DNA of 64,000 nucleotides, taken from the NCBI GenBank assembly GCA_002706605.1, contig PALT01000021.1, positions 1-64,000 of the forward strand, read 5' to 3'. Both the position numbers and the translations under genes were made by a program. This stretch comes from Rhodovulum sp. (GTDB taxonomy: Bacteria > Pseudomonadota > Alphaproteobacteria > Rhodobacterales > Rhodobacteraceae). The notes beneath the pieces are model-generated. The model searched no databases. It was not told the DNA's origin and saw nothing but the letters and a program-made list of their open reading frames with translations. Shown in pieces: positions 33,968 through 40,967 of this stretch. Each line of letters opens with the position of its first letter. The first letter of the stretch is position 1.

Positions 33968-34831
33968 TTATGCCGATACGCTGTCACAATCGACGCGCGC
34001 GCCTTCCCACGCCAGCATGGCGCGTTTGACCGGCAACCCCCAGTGATAGCCGCCCAGCCCGCCGGATTTGCGCAGCGCGCGATGACACGGGATAATCCAA
34101 CTGATCGGATTGCGGCCCACGGCGGTGCCGACGGCGCGCACGGCCTTGGGGTTGCCGACGGCCTGTGCGATGTCGGAATAGGTGGTCACATGGCCCGATG
34201 GGATGTTCAGCAAGGCCTGCCAGACCTGCAAATGGAACGGCGCCCCGATCAGGTGCAGGGGCATATCGCCGGACTGACCGCTGTCGGCCCCAAAGGACGC
34301 GGCGACCCACGGGGCAATGCGCGACGGGTCCTCGACATAGTCGGCGGCGGGCCAGCGGCGTTTCAGATCACCCAGTGTCGCGTCGCGCCCCGTCTCGGAC
34401 GCAAACCCCATGGCGCACAGACCCTTATCCGTGCCCATGGCCAGTGTGTCGCCAAACGGCCCGTCGAACCAGCCCCAATAGATCGTCAATCCCTCCCCCC
34501 CGCGGGCATATTGACCGGGCGTCATCGCCTGCCATGTGACGAACAGATCATGCAGCCGCCCCGATCCCGACAGGCCCATCGCCTGTGCGGTTTCCAGCGT
34601 CGTGTGATTGAGGCGCAAGAGGTCCTTGGCATGGTCCAGCGTCAGGTATTGCTGATACCGTTTGGGGGACACGCCCGCCCATTGGGTAAAGACGCGTTGG
34701 AAATGGGCGGGGCTCATCCCCATGTCGCTGGCCAGTTGATCCAGCGTCAGGGGCATCCCGCCCGCCGCGTCGATCTGTTCGATGGCGCGGCGGATCACGC
34801 CGAAATGGTAGTGCTGTTCGGGGGTGTCCAT
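33968..34831 (-). CDS. Ada-like methylated-DNA-protein cysteine methyltransferase with AraC domain
   Basis: It repairs O6-methylguanine by suicide transfer to cysteine. The 287-aa product has an AraC-type HTH (about 15-110; LASDMGMSPAHFQRVFTQWAGVSPKRYQQ) followed by the methyltransferase domain (about 125-280) with the active site IPCHRAL (about Cys249) and the PSGHVTTYSDIAQAVGNPKAVRAVG wing. The N-terminal Ada zinc domain that senses methylphosphotriesters is missing. The ATG at 34831 with AAGGAG upstream is favoured over one six codons earlier. Confidence 0.92.
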   Translation of the reverse strand: MDTPEQHYHFGVIRRAIEQIDAAGGMPLTLDQLASDMGMSPAHFQRVFTQWAGVSPKRYQQYLTLDHAKDLLRLNHTTLETAQAMGLSGSGRLHDLFVTWQAMTPGQYARGGEGLTIYWGWFDGPFGDTLAMGTDKGLCAMGFASETGRDATLGDLKRRWPAADYVEDPSRIAPWVAASFGADSGQSGDMPLHLIGAPFHLQVWQALLNIPSGHVTTYSDIAQAVGNPKAVRAVGTAVGRNPISWIIPCHRALRKSGGLGGYHWGLPVKRAMLAWEGARVDCDSVSA

Positions 34832-34960
34832 GGCGGGGCTCCTTTCCATCCTAGGCTAGGGGGCGGCGCGCGCATTTGCGACCCGAAACTTGCGCAATGT
34901 GATGGGATGGGGGCGAATAGGGCCTTGCCGGAAGTGGCCCCCTTGGGCATACCCCGTGAT

Positions 34961-35605
34961 ATGGCAAAACAGCTTGATTATCACACGATCCACGAGATCT
35001 TTACGCGGTTTGAGGCCCAAGAGGCCGAGCCCAAGGGCGAACTTGACCACGTCAACGCCTATACCTTGGTGGTGGCGGTGGCCCTGTCGGCACAGGCCAC
35101 TGATGCGGGCGTGAACAAGGCGACCAAGGCGTTGTTCGAAATCGCCGACACGCCGCAAAAGATGCTGGATCTGGGCGAGGAAGGTCTGATCGAACACATC
35201 AAGACCATCGGCCTGTTCCGCAACAAGGCCAAGAACGTGATCAAGCTGAGCCGCATTCTGGTCGATGACTATGACGGTCAGGTGCCGTCGTCGCGCGCCG
35301 CGCTGCAATCCCTGCCGGGGGTGGGGCGCAAGACCGCGAACGTTGTTCTGAACATGTGGTTCCACTATCCGGCGCAGGCGGTTGATACGCATATCTTTCG
35401 CCTTGGCAACCGCAGCGGCATCGCGCCGGGCAAGGATGTGGACGCCGTTGAGCGCGCGATTGAGGACCACATTCCCGTGGAATTCCAACAGCACGCGCAT
35501 CATTGGATGATTTTACACGGGCGCTATACCTGCAAGGCCCGTAAACCCCTATGCGGCACCTGTATCATTCGCGATCTGTGCCAGTTCGAGGAGAAGAACC
35601 TGTGA
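34961..35605 (+). CDS. nth: Endonuclease III
   Basis: A DNA glycosylase/AP lyase for oxidised pyrimidines, 214 aa. It has the helix-hairpin-helix LPGVGRKTANVVL with catalytic Lys124, the catalytic Asp142 (VDTHIFRLGNR), and a [4Fe-4S] cluster motif Cys191-X6-Cys198-X2-Cys201-X5-Cys207. I chose the ATG at 34961, which matches the family length; the frame continues far upstream without support. It overlaps the next gene by 4 bases and is divergent from the DNA-methyl repair gene, so the locus groups two base-repair functions. Confidence 0.96.
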   Translation: MAKQLDYHTIHEIFTRFEAQEAEPKGELDHVNAYTLVVAVALSAQATDAGVNKATKALFEIADTPQKMLDLGEEGLIEHIKTIGLFRNKAKNVIKLSRILVDDYDGQVPSSRAALQSLPGVGRKTANVVLNMWFHYPAQAVDTHIFRLGNRSGIAPGKDVDAVERAIEDHIPVEFQQHAHHWMILHGRYTCKARKPLCGTCIIRDLCQFEEKNL

Positions 35606-36588
35606 GCAAAACCTACCAAGTTGTCGGCATCGGGAATGCCGTGGTCGATGTCCTGACCCAGAGCGACGATGCGTTTCTGGACAAGATGGGCATCCAGAAG
35701 GGGGTGATGCAACTGGTTGAGCAGAGCCGTGGTGCGCTGCTCTATGATGCGATGGGGGAACGCACGCTGGCCGCTGGGGGTTCGGTTGCGAACACGGTTG
35801 CGGGGATCGGGAATCTGGGCCTGAAAACCGGCTTTATCGGGCGCGTGCATGACGATGAGCTGGGCCAGTTCTATGCCCGCGAGACCGAGGATGACGGTAC
35901 CGCGTTCATCAACCCGCCGGTCGCGGGGGGTGAGTTGCCGACGTCGCGTTCGATGATCTTCGTTTCGCCCGATGGCGAGCGGTCGATGAACACCTATCTC
36001 GGGATTTCGGCCGAGGTTGGTCCCGAGGATGTCGATGACGCGGTGGTCGGCGATACCGAGTTTCTGTTCCTTGAGGGGTATCTCTACGACAAGCCCAAGG
36101 GCAAAGAGGCGTTCGAGAAGGCCGCCAAAACCTGTCAGGCGGCGGGCGGTCAGGCGGGTATTGCACTAAGCGATCCGTTCTGTGTCGACCGTCACCGCGC
36201 GGATTTCCGGCGGCTGGTCAAGACGCTGGATTTCGTGATCGGGAATGAGCACGAATGGTCGTCTCTGTATGAAACCGACCTGTCGGCGGCGTTGGAGCAG
36301 GCGGCGGCGGAATGCGGCACGATTGTCTGTACGCGCTCGGGCGGAGATGTTGTGATCGTGCGCGGCGACGAAGAGGTCATCGTGCCGGTGACTCCTGTAA
36401 AGCCCGTTGATGCGACGGGTGCGGGCGATCAGTTCGCGGCCGGTTTCCTTTACGGTCTGGCGACTGGTGTTTCGCTGGACGTGGCGGGCAAGATGGGCGT
36501 CATCGCCGCGCGTGAGGTCATCGGCCATTTCGGCGCGCGTCCCGAAACGGATCTGGGCGCGTTGTTCCGCGAAGGCGGCGTTCTCTAA
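35602..36588 (+). CDS. PfkB-family kinase, adenosine-kinase-like
   Basis: A 328-aa ribokinase-fold sugar/nucleoside kinase. It has the N-terminal VVGIGNAVVDVLTQ, the substrate GG motif (AAGGSVANTVAGIGNLG) and the C-terminal PfkB signature DATGAGDQFAAGFLYGLA with the catalytic Asp. Related roseobacter proteins are usually annotated as adenosine kinase; the substrate is inferred. It starts at GTG (35602) with GAGGAG upstream, overlapping the nth stop by 4 bases. Confidence 0.88.
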   Translation: MSKTYQVVGIGNAVVDVLTQSDDAFLDKMGIQKGVMQLVEQSRGALLYDAMGERTLAAGGSVANTVAGIGNLGLKTGFIGRVHDDELGQFYARETEDDGTAFINPPVAGGELPTSRSMIFVSPDGERSMNTYLGISAEVGPEDVDDAVVGDTEFLFLEGYLYDKPKGKEAFEKAAKTCQAAGGQAGIALSDPFCVDRHRADFRRLVKTLDFVIGNEHEWSSLYETDLSAALEQAAAECGTIVCTRSGGDVVIVRGDEEVIVPVTPVKPVDATGAGDQFAAGFLYGLATGVSLDVAGKMGVIAAREVIGHFGARPETDLGALFREGGVL

Positions 36589-36596
36589 GGACGGTT

Positions 36597-36676
36597 GGCG
36601 GGGGAGGCTCCCGCCAAAACCCACCGCGCCAAGGCGCGTCGGTTTTGTTGGGCGTGGCCGCCGCATGCGCGGCGGC
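36597..36676. repeat. Cluster of three hairpins, terminator and REP-like
   Basis: Three consecutive palindromes follow the kinase gene: GGCGGG/CCCGCC (36597-36615), a nested CGCGCC-AA-GGCGCG stem with outer AAAACC/GGTTTT (36616-36646) that ends in TTTT, and a perfect GCCGCCGC/GCGGCGGC stem (36657-36676). The second looks like a plus-strand terminator. Such a dense GC palindrome cluster resembles repetitive extragenic elements. Confidence 0.55.
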
Positions 36677-36696
36677 GGGCCCGCAAGGTGGGGAGG

Positions 36697-37515
36697 TCAG
36701 TCGCCGAGTTTGGCGTGCACCTCATCCAGATCGATTTCCCCGATCGGATATTTGTTCCCCGGATTTTCAAAGTCGTATTTGAACAGGTTGAAATCGCGTT
36801 TGTAGATTTCATAGACCAGATGCATCGACAGATCGTCGAAGTAATCTTCGACCGGATGGGCGCGTTTTGGGCCGTGGCCTTCGGATTCGTTGAAACGCGG
36901 GATGGAGGCGAGGTCGACGTCGTGGCGCGTGTCGATGGCGTCCAGAACCTCTTGCATCCCGTCGTTAAACGTCTCGGTGTAAAAGATTTTGTCGTAGCGC
37001 CCGCCGTTCACGATAAAGGTCGAGATATGGCCCGACATGGCCGACCAATGGATGTCGGGTTCCATCGGGCGGCGCCAGCGGATGGTATCCCGCGCGAACA
37101 ACAGGAACCGGCGAAAGCTCTGGATCTGGTCGAAATCGTCCTTGCCCTCATCGCCGCCGACTTCAATCCCGTATTTCTGGATCAACAGCGGCACGAGGTT
37201 CCCGCGATAGCGGCGGCCGTTGCGCTGAATCCCGCAGATCTTGTCAAAGAAGGAACTGAGGATCCGCGTGTACGGGTTTCGCACACAGGTGAAGGCGTAG
37301 GAGCTATGGTTCAGCACGTTGTCGGTGATCGGTTGCTGGCTGTGCTCTAGCGACCATTTATGCAGGCCGGAGGTCGCATCGTGGATGTCCCCGTCAAAGA
37401 ATTCCCCGTGGTCCGAGTAAAACATGATCTGACCGATGGTCGAGCACGCACATTTCGGCACCACGCGGTACACGACGCTCTCACTCTCGGTCATCCAGGT
37501 GCCGGGAAACCCCAT
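36697..37515 (-). CDS. Sulfotransferase family 2 protein
   Basis: A 272-aa PAPS-dependent sulfotransferase, probably acting on carbohydrate. The 5'-phosphosulfate loop is VPKCACSTIGQIMFY (about 18-32), and the 3'-phosphate site is CVRNPYTRILSSFFDKI (about 76-92). It has no signal peptide or membrane helix, so it is cytoplasmic. It is divergent from a GT14-like glycosyltransferase across a 139-bp AT-rich gap; the two may build and sulfate the same glycan. The acceptor is unknown. Confidence 0.85.
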   Translation of the reverse strand: MGFPGTWMTESESVVYRVVPKCACSTIGQIMFYSDHGEFFDGDIHDATSGLHKWSLEHSQQPITDNVLNHSSYAFTCVRNPYTRILSSFFDKICGIQRNGRRYRGNLVPLLIQKYGIEVGGDEGKDDFDQIQSFRRFLLFARDTIRWRRPMEPDIHWSAMSGHISTFIVNGGRYDKIFYTETFNDGMQEVLDAIDTRHDVDLASIPRFNESEGHGPKRAHPVEDYFDDLSMHLVYEIYKRDFNLFKYDFENPGNKYPIGEIDLDEVHAKLGD

Positions 37516-37558
37516 GTGCCTTTGCCTCCGTTACGCAACACTTTGATTAGGCGTATTA

Positions 37559-37574
37559 CTTTGTTTAAACAAAG
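37559..37574. promoter_or_regulatory. Perfect 16-bp palindrome between divergent glycan genes
   Basis: CTTTGTTTAAACAAAG is self-complementary throughout. It lies inside a wider inverted repeat with CACTTT (37539-37544) and AAAGTG (37580-37585) as outer arms. It sits in the centre of the AT-rich gap between the sulfotransferase and glycosyltransferase genes and is a good candidate for a shared operator; no local regulator gene is present. Confidence 0.6.
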
Positions 37575-37654
37575 CAAATAAAGTGCGTTTATTCAATGGA
37601 GCATAGACGTTAGTAAAGACGTATCGTCGACAAACTTGGGACCATCCCTGCGAA

Positions 37655-39232
37655 ATGGCCAAAATCGCCTATATCCTGCTGTGCCACAAAGACCCTGAGG
37701 CCATCATCCGTCAGGCGGAGCGCCTGTCGGCGGCGGGCGATTATCTGTCGATCCATTTCGATGCGCGCGCCGACAAGGCCCAGTTCGAGATGATCCGCGA
37801 ATCCCTGAAGGACAATCCGAACGTCGTTTTCGCGAAAAAGCGGATCAAGTGTGGCTGGGGCGCGTGGTCCTTGGTTGAGGCCACGTTGCACGCCGTGCGC
37901 GCCGCCGAACAGGCGTTTCCGCGCGCCACGCATTTTTACATGCTGTCGGGCGATTGCATGCCGATCAAGTCGGCGGAATATGTCCACGATTTCCTTGATG
38001 GCACCGACATCGACTATGTCGAGAGCTTTGACTTCTTCAACTCGGACTGGATCAAGACCGGGATGAAGGAAGACCGCCTGTACTATCGCCACTATTTCAA
38101 TGAACGTACGCATAAGTGGCTGTTTTACACGTCTTATGAGTTGCAGAAAAAGCTGGGCCTGAACCGCAAGGTGCCGTCGGACATTCAGGTCATGATCGGT
38201 AGCCAGTGGTGGTGCCTGCGCCGTCGCACGATTGAGGCGATCCTCGAATTTTGTGAGCAGCGTCCTGATGTGCTGCGGTTCTTTAGCACCACGTGGATTC
38301 CGGATGAGACGTTCTTTCAGACGCTTGTGCGCCATCTGGTGCCCGAGTCCGAGATCAACACGCGGACGCTGACGTTCCTGATTTTCTCGGACTATGGGAT
38401 GCCGGTGAATTTCTATAACGATCAGTACGATCTGTTGCTGTCACAGGATTTTCTGTTCGCGCGCAAAATCTCGCCCGACGCGAAGGAGCTGAAACGCCGA
38501 TTGGGCGCGCTTTATACCAGCAAGGGGGTTGAGTTCAAAATCTCGAACGAGGGGCGCAGCCTGTTCAAGTTCCTGACGGGACGCGGGCGGATCGGACGTC
38601 GCTATGCGCCGCGATTCTGGGAGGCCGAGGCCAGTCTGGGTCGTGAACGCGAGTTGATGATCGTGACCTGCAAGAAATGGCACGTGGCCAAGCGTTTGGT
38701 CGACAAGACGCGGCAGGTGACGAACCTGCCCGCGATCGAATATCTGTTCAATGAGGACGCGACCGAACTGCCCGATCTGGGCGGGATTCAGACGACGTTG
38801 GAAAAACGCACGCGCCACCGGCGGGCGTTGATGCGGATGCTGTTTGATTACTATGAAACCGACCGGTTGCTGATCTGTCTGGACCCCAGCAGTCTGGACC
38901 TGATGCAGGATTTTTACGCCGACCGGTGCACGACCAAGCTGCTGGAGATCAAGACCGAGTTCACGGATGACTATCTGCTTGGCCATGCGCGGCGCGTGGG
39001 TCTGGCGGGCGAGCGCACCCCGCCCGAGGTGATTGAGCGTCTGTTGCCCACGATCCGCTATGACGTGGTGTTTGAAAGCGACCGCATCCGTGATGCCGAT
39101 TTCCCGCATTTCCACCGCATCCGCGAAAGCGCCAGTCCCGAGGAAAACGCTGTGCCATTGGCGCAGTTTCTAGACGTGACGCCCGAGCAGGCGCTAGAGG
39201 TCGCGGCGACCGATTATCTGTACGTAGATTGA
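37655..39232 (+). CDS. GT14-like beta-1,6-N-acetylglucosaminyltransferase with DUF5928 tail
   Basis: A 525-aa cytoplasmic glycosyltransferase. The N-terminal half (about 1-270) is of the core-2/I-branching type: AYILLCHKDPEAIIRQAERL, the SIHFDARAD segment, FYMLSGDCMPIKSAEYV and GSQWWCLRRRTIEAILEF. The C-terminal half (from about 300) contains ELMIVTCKKWHVAKRLVDK and LICLDPSSLDLMQDFY, and corresponds to the roseobacter DUF5928 region of unknown role. The product glycan is not known. It is divergent from the sulfotransferase; the HIT gene follows after 8 bp. Confidence 0.85.
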   Translation: MAKIAYILLCHKDPEAIIRQAERLSAAGDYLSIHFDARADKAQFEMIRESLKDNPNVVFAKKRIKCGWGAWSLVEATLHAVRAAEQAFPRATHFYMLSGDCMPIKSAEYVHDFLDGTDIDYVESFDFFNSDWIKTGMKEDRLYYRHYFNERTHKWLFYTSYELQKKLGLNRKVPSDIQVMIGSQWWCLRRRTIEAILEFCEQRPDVLRFFSTTWIPDETFFQTLVRHLVPESEINTRTLTFLIFSDYGMPVNFYNDQYDLLLSQDFLFARKISPDAKELKRRLGALYTSKGVEFKISNEGRSLFKFLTGRGRIGRRYAPRFWEAEASLGRERELMIVTCKKWHVAKRLVDKTRQVTNLPAIEYLFNEDATELPDLGGIQTTLEKRTRHRRALMRMLFDYYETDRLLICLDPSSLDLMQDFYADRCTTKLLEIKTEFTDDYLLGHARRVGLAGERTPPEVIERLLPTIRYDVVFESDRIRDADFPHFHRIRESASPEENAVPLAQFLDVTPEQALEVAATDYLYVD

Positions 39233-39240
39233 GGACCAAA

Positions 39241-39621
39241 ATGGCCTATTCCTATGATCCGCAAAACATCTTTGCCAAGATTCTGCGCGGCGAAATTCCC
39301 TGCAAATCCGTTCTGGAGACCGAGCATTGTCTGGCGTTCGAGGATATCGCGCCGCAGGCCCCGAACCATGTGCTGGTCATCCCCAAAGGGCCCTATGTCT
39401 GTTATGATCATTTCGCCGCCGAGGCCAGCGATGCCGAGGTTGTCGATTTCACCCGCACCATTGGCAAAATCTGCGCGATGCTAGGGGTTGAGCCGGGCCA
39501 TGGCGGTGGCGGCTATCGTTTGATCGCCAATTCGGGCGAGGCGGCGGTCCAAGAGGTTCCGCACCTGCATGTGCATGTGTTGGCTGGACGTCCGTTGGGC
39601 CGCATGTTGGAGCGCGCCTAA
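39241..39621 (+). CDS. HIT-family nucleotide hydrolase
   Basis: A 126-aa Hint-like protein that cleaves nucleoside phosphoramidates or acyl-adenylates. The histidine triad HLHVHV (His108, His110, His112) and the N-terminal IFAKILRGEIPCKSVLETEHCLAFEDIAPQAPNHVLVIPK are typical. The ATG at 39241 has AGGA upstream; an in-frame ATG four codons earlier overlaps the glycosyltransferase stop. Confidence 0.94.
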   Translation: MAYSYDPQNIFAKILRGEIPCKSVLETEHCLAFEDIAPQAPNHVLVIPKGPYVCYDHFAAEASDAEVVDFTRTIGKICAMLGVEPGHGGGGYRLIANSGEAAVQEVPHLHVHVLAGRPLGRMLERA

Positions 39622-39628
39622 GCGTCGG

Positions 39629-39652
39629 AATCGAGTATTTTTGCCAAGATGA
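39629..39652. repeat. Intergenic motif with GAGTATTTTTGCCAAGATGAAG-like core
   Basis: A short sequence between the HIT stop and the following hairpin. A related stretch (GAGGATATTGGGACCAAAG) lies just before glcE at 55831-55849. From memory, such GAG-T/A-rich-CCAAG elements recur between genes in Rhodobacterales; two copies in one window agree with that but do not prove it. Confidence 0.35.
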
Positions 39653-39654
39653 AG

Positions 39655-39690
39655 ACACCCCGTTTCCGGATCAGGAGGCGGGGTGTTTTG
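39655..39690 (+). terminator. Terminator after the HIT gene
   Basis: ACACCCCG (39655-39662) pairs with CGGGGTGT (39679-39686), followed by TTTT. It overlaps the last codons of the convergent ABC gene. Confidence 0.75.
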
Positions 39691-40612
39691 CGGTTAGGGC
39701 GAGGAAGGCGTCTTCGAGATCGGGTTCTTGGGTGCGGATGTCGCGGATGTTCATGCCAGCGGCGCGGATCGCCTCAATCAGGTGACCGGTGGTGATGGTC
39801 GATTGGCTGTAGGTAAAGGCGTGGGTGCCGTCGTGGCCGATGGTGTGGATGATGCCATCGGGCAGGGGGACGGCGGTGGGCGCGTCGCCCTCGGGGGTGA
39901 TGACGAGGGTTTTCTGGTCCATCCGTCCGATCAGGTTCGCGGTGGTGTCGCGCGCGATCAGTTGCCCGTTGTCGATGATGCCGATTTCATCGCACATCTC
40001 TTGGGCCTCTTCGAGGTAGTGGGTCGTCAGGATGATCGTCATGCCCTGTTCGTTCAGGCGGCGCACATTGGCCCAGAGCATGTTGCGCAGTTGGATATCG
40101 ACCCCTGCGGTCGGCTCATCAAGGACAAGGATTTGGGGGCTGTGGACCAGTGCCTTGCCCAGCAAGAGCCGGCGCCGCATCCCGCCCGAGAGCGAGCGGG
40201 CATAGGCCTCGGCCTTGTCCGTGAGGCCGATCAGTTCGAGGATGTCTTCGGTTTTGCGTTGGGATTTCGGCACGCCGTAAAGGCCCGCCTGCACGTCCAA
40301 GGCACCGCGCGGGGTGAAGAACGGATCGAGGTTCAGTTCCTGTGGCATGACGCCGATGGCCGCGCGGGATTGGCGTGGGTTCACGTCCTGATCGAACCCC
40401 CAGATTTTCACCGAGCCTTGGGTTTTGACGACCAGACCGGCCAGAATGTTGATCAAGGTGGATTTGCCCGCGCCGTTCGGCCCCAAGAGGCCAAAGATCG
40501 ATCCCGACGGGATGTCGAGATCGATGCCGCGCAGGGCGTCTTTGGGCGGTTGGTTCCCTGCGGCGCGGTAGGTTTTGCGCAGGTTGCGGATTTCGATCGC
40601 GTTTTGGGTCAT
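39671..40612 (-). CDS. ABC transporter ATPase (DrrA/NodI-like), no permease nearby
   Basis: A 313-aa ATP-binding subunit of a multidrug/NodI-type exporter. Walker [13 protein letters not shown] (about 43-54), signature LSGGMRRRL, Walker [13 protein letters not shown] and the His-loop TTHYLEEA are intact; the C-terminal 80 residues form the DrrA-like extension ([11 protein letters not shown]). The ATG at 40612 has AAGGG upstream. No ABC-2 permease gene flanks it, so the partner is encoded elsewhere or the protein acts alone. Confidence 0.88.
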   Translation of the reverse strand: MTQNAIEIRNLRKTYRAAGNQPPKDALRGIDLDIPSGSIFGLLGPNGAGKSTLINILAGLVVKTQGSVKIWGFDQDVNPRQSRAAIGVMPQELNLDPFFTPRGALDVQAGLYGVPKSQRKTEDILELIGLTDKAEAYARSLSGGMRRRLLLGKALVHSPQILVLDEPTAGVDIQLRNMLWANVRRLNEQGMTIILTTHYLEEAQEMCDEIGIIDNGQLIARDTTANLIGRMDQKTLVITPEGDAPTAVPLPDGIIHTIGHDGTHAFTYSQSTITTGHLIEAIRAAGMNIRDIRTQEPDLEDAFLALTAKHPAS

Positions 40613-40709
40613 GTTGTGCCCTTCTGGCCTTGTCCGTGCGGCGGGACTTGGTATCATGCGCCCTGATCTATCGCGCGCCGCGACTTGCGGCAAGATATGG
40701 AGCCACGGA

Positions 40710-40892
40710 ATGACGATTGCAGCCCCTGAAACCGAAGTTGTAAGCGCTTGGCGCGTTGCCTGTGATGGTGGCGAGGGCGCCCTTGGGCATCCGCGTGTGT
40801 GGCTGCAGATCGACCACGACAAGGGCTTTGTCGAATGTGGCTATTGCGACAAGAAATTCGTGCATGAGAGCGCGGCCGACGCGGCCAAGTAA
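40710..40892 (+). CDS. Small zinc-finger protein, CHCC type
   Basis: A 60-aa protein with the Zn ligands Cys18, His27, Cys43 and Cys46 (ACDGG..GHPRV...[11 protein letters not shown]), the same CHCC pattern as mitochondrial complex I subunit NDUFS6. Its role in bacteria is not established; an assembly or metal role in respiratory complex I is a family-based guess. The ATG at 40710 begins the conserved part and has GGAG about 7 nt upstream. Confidence 0.88.
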   Translation: MTIAAPETEVVSAWRVACDGGEGALGHPRVWLQIDHDKGFVECGYCDKKFVHESAADAAK

Positions 40893-40967
40893 TCCCCCGA
40901 GCGGTGGATGCTGTTGCGGGGCGCGGCGGATCTCAGAACGTCACCGGCCCCGCCAAAGGAGCCATCC

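Noticed and set aside
37516-37654. Origin of replication suggested by the AT-rich palindrome
   Set aside because: No DnaA boxes, iterons or replication genes nearby; a shared promoter region explains it better.
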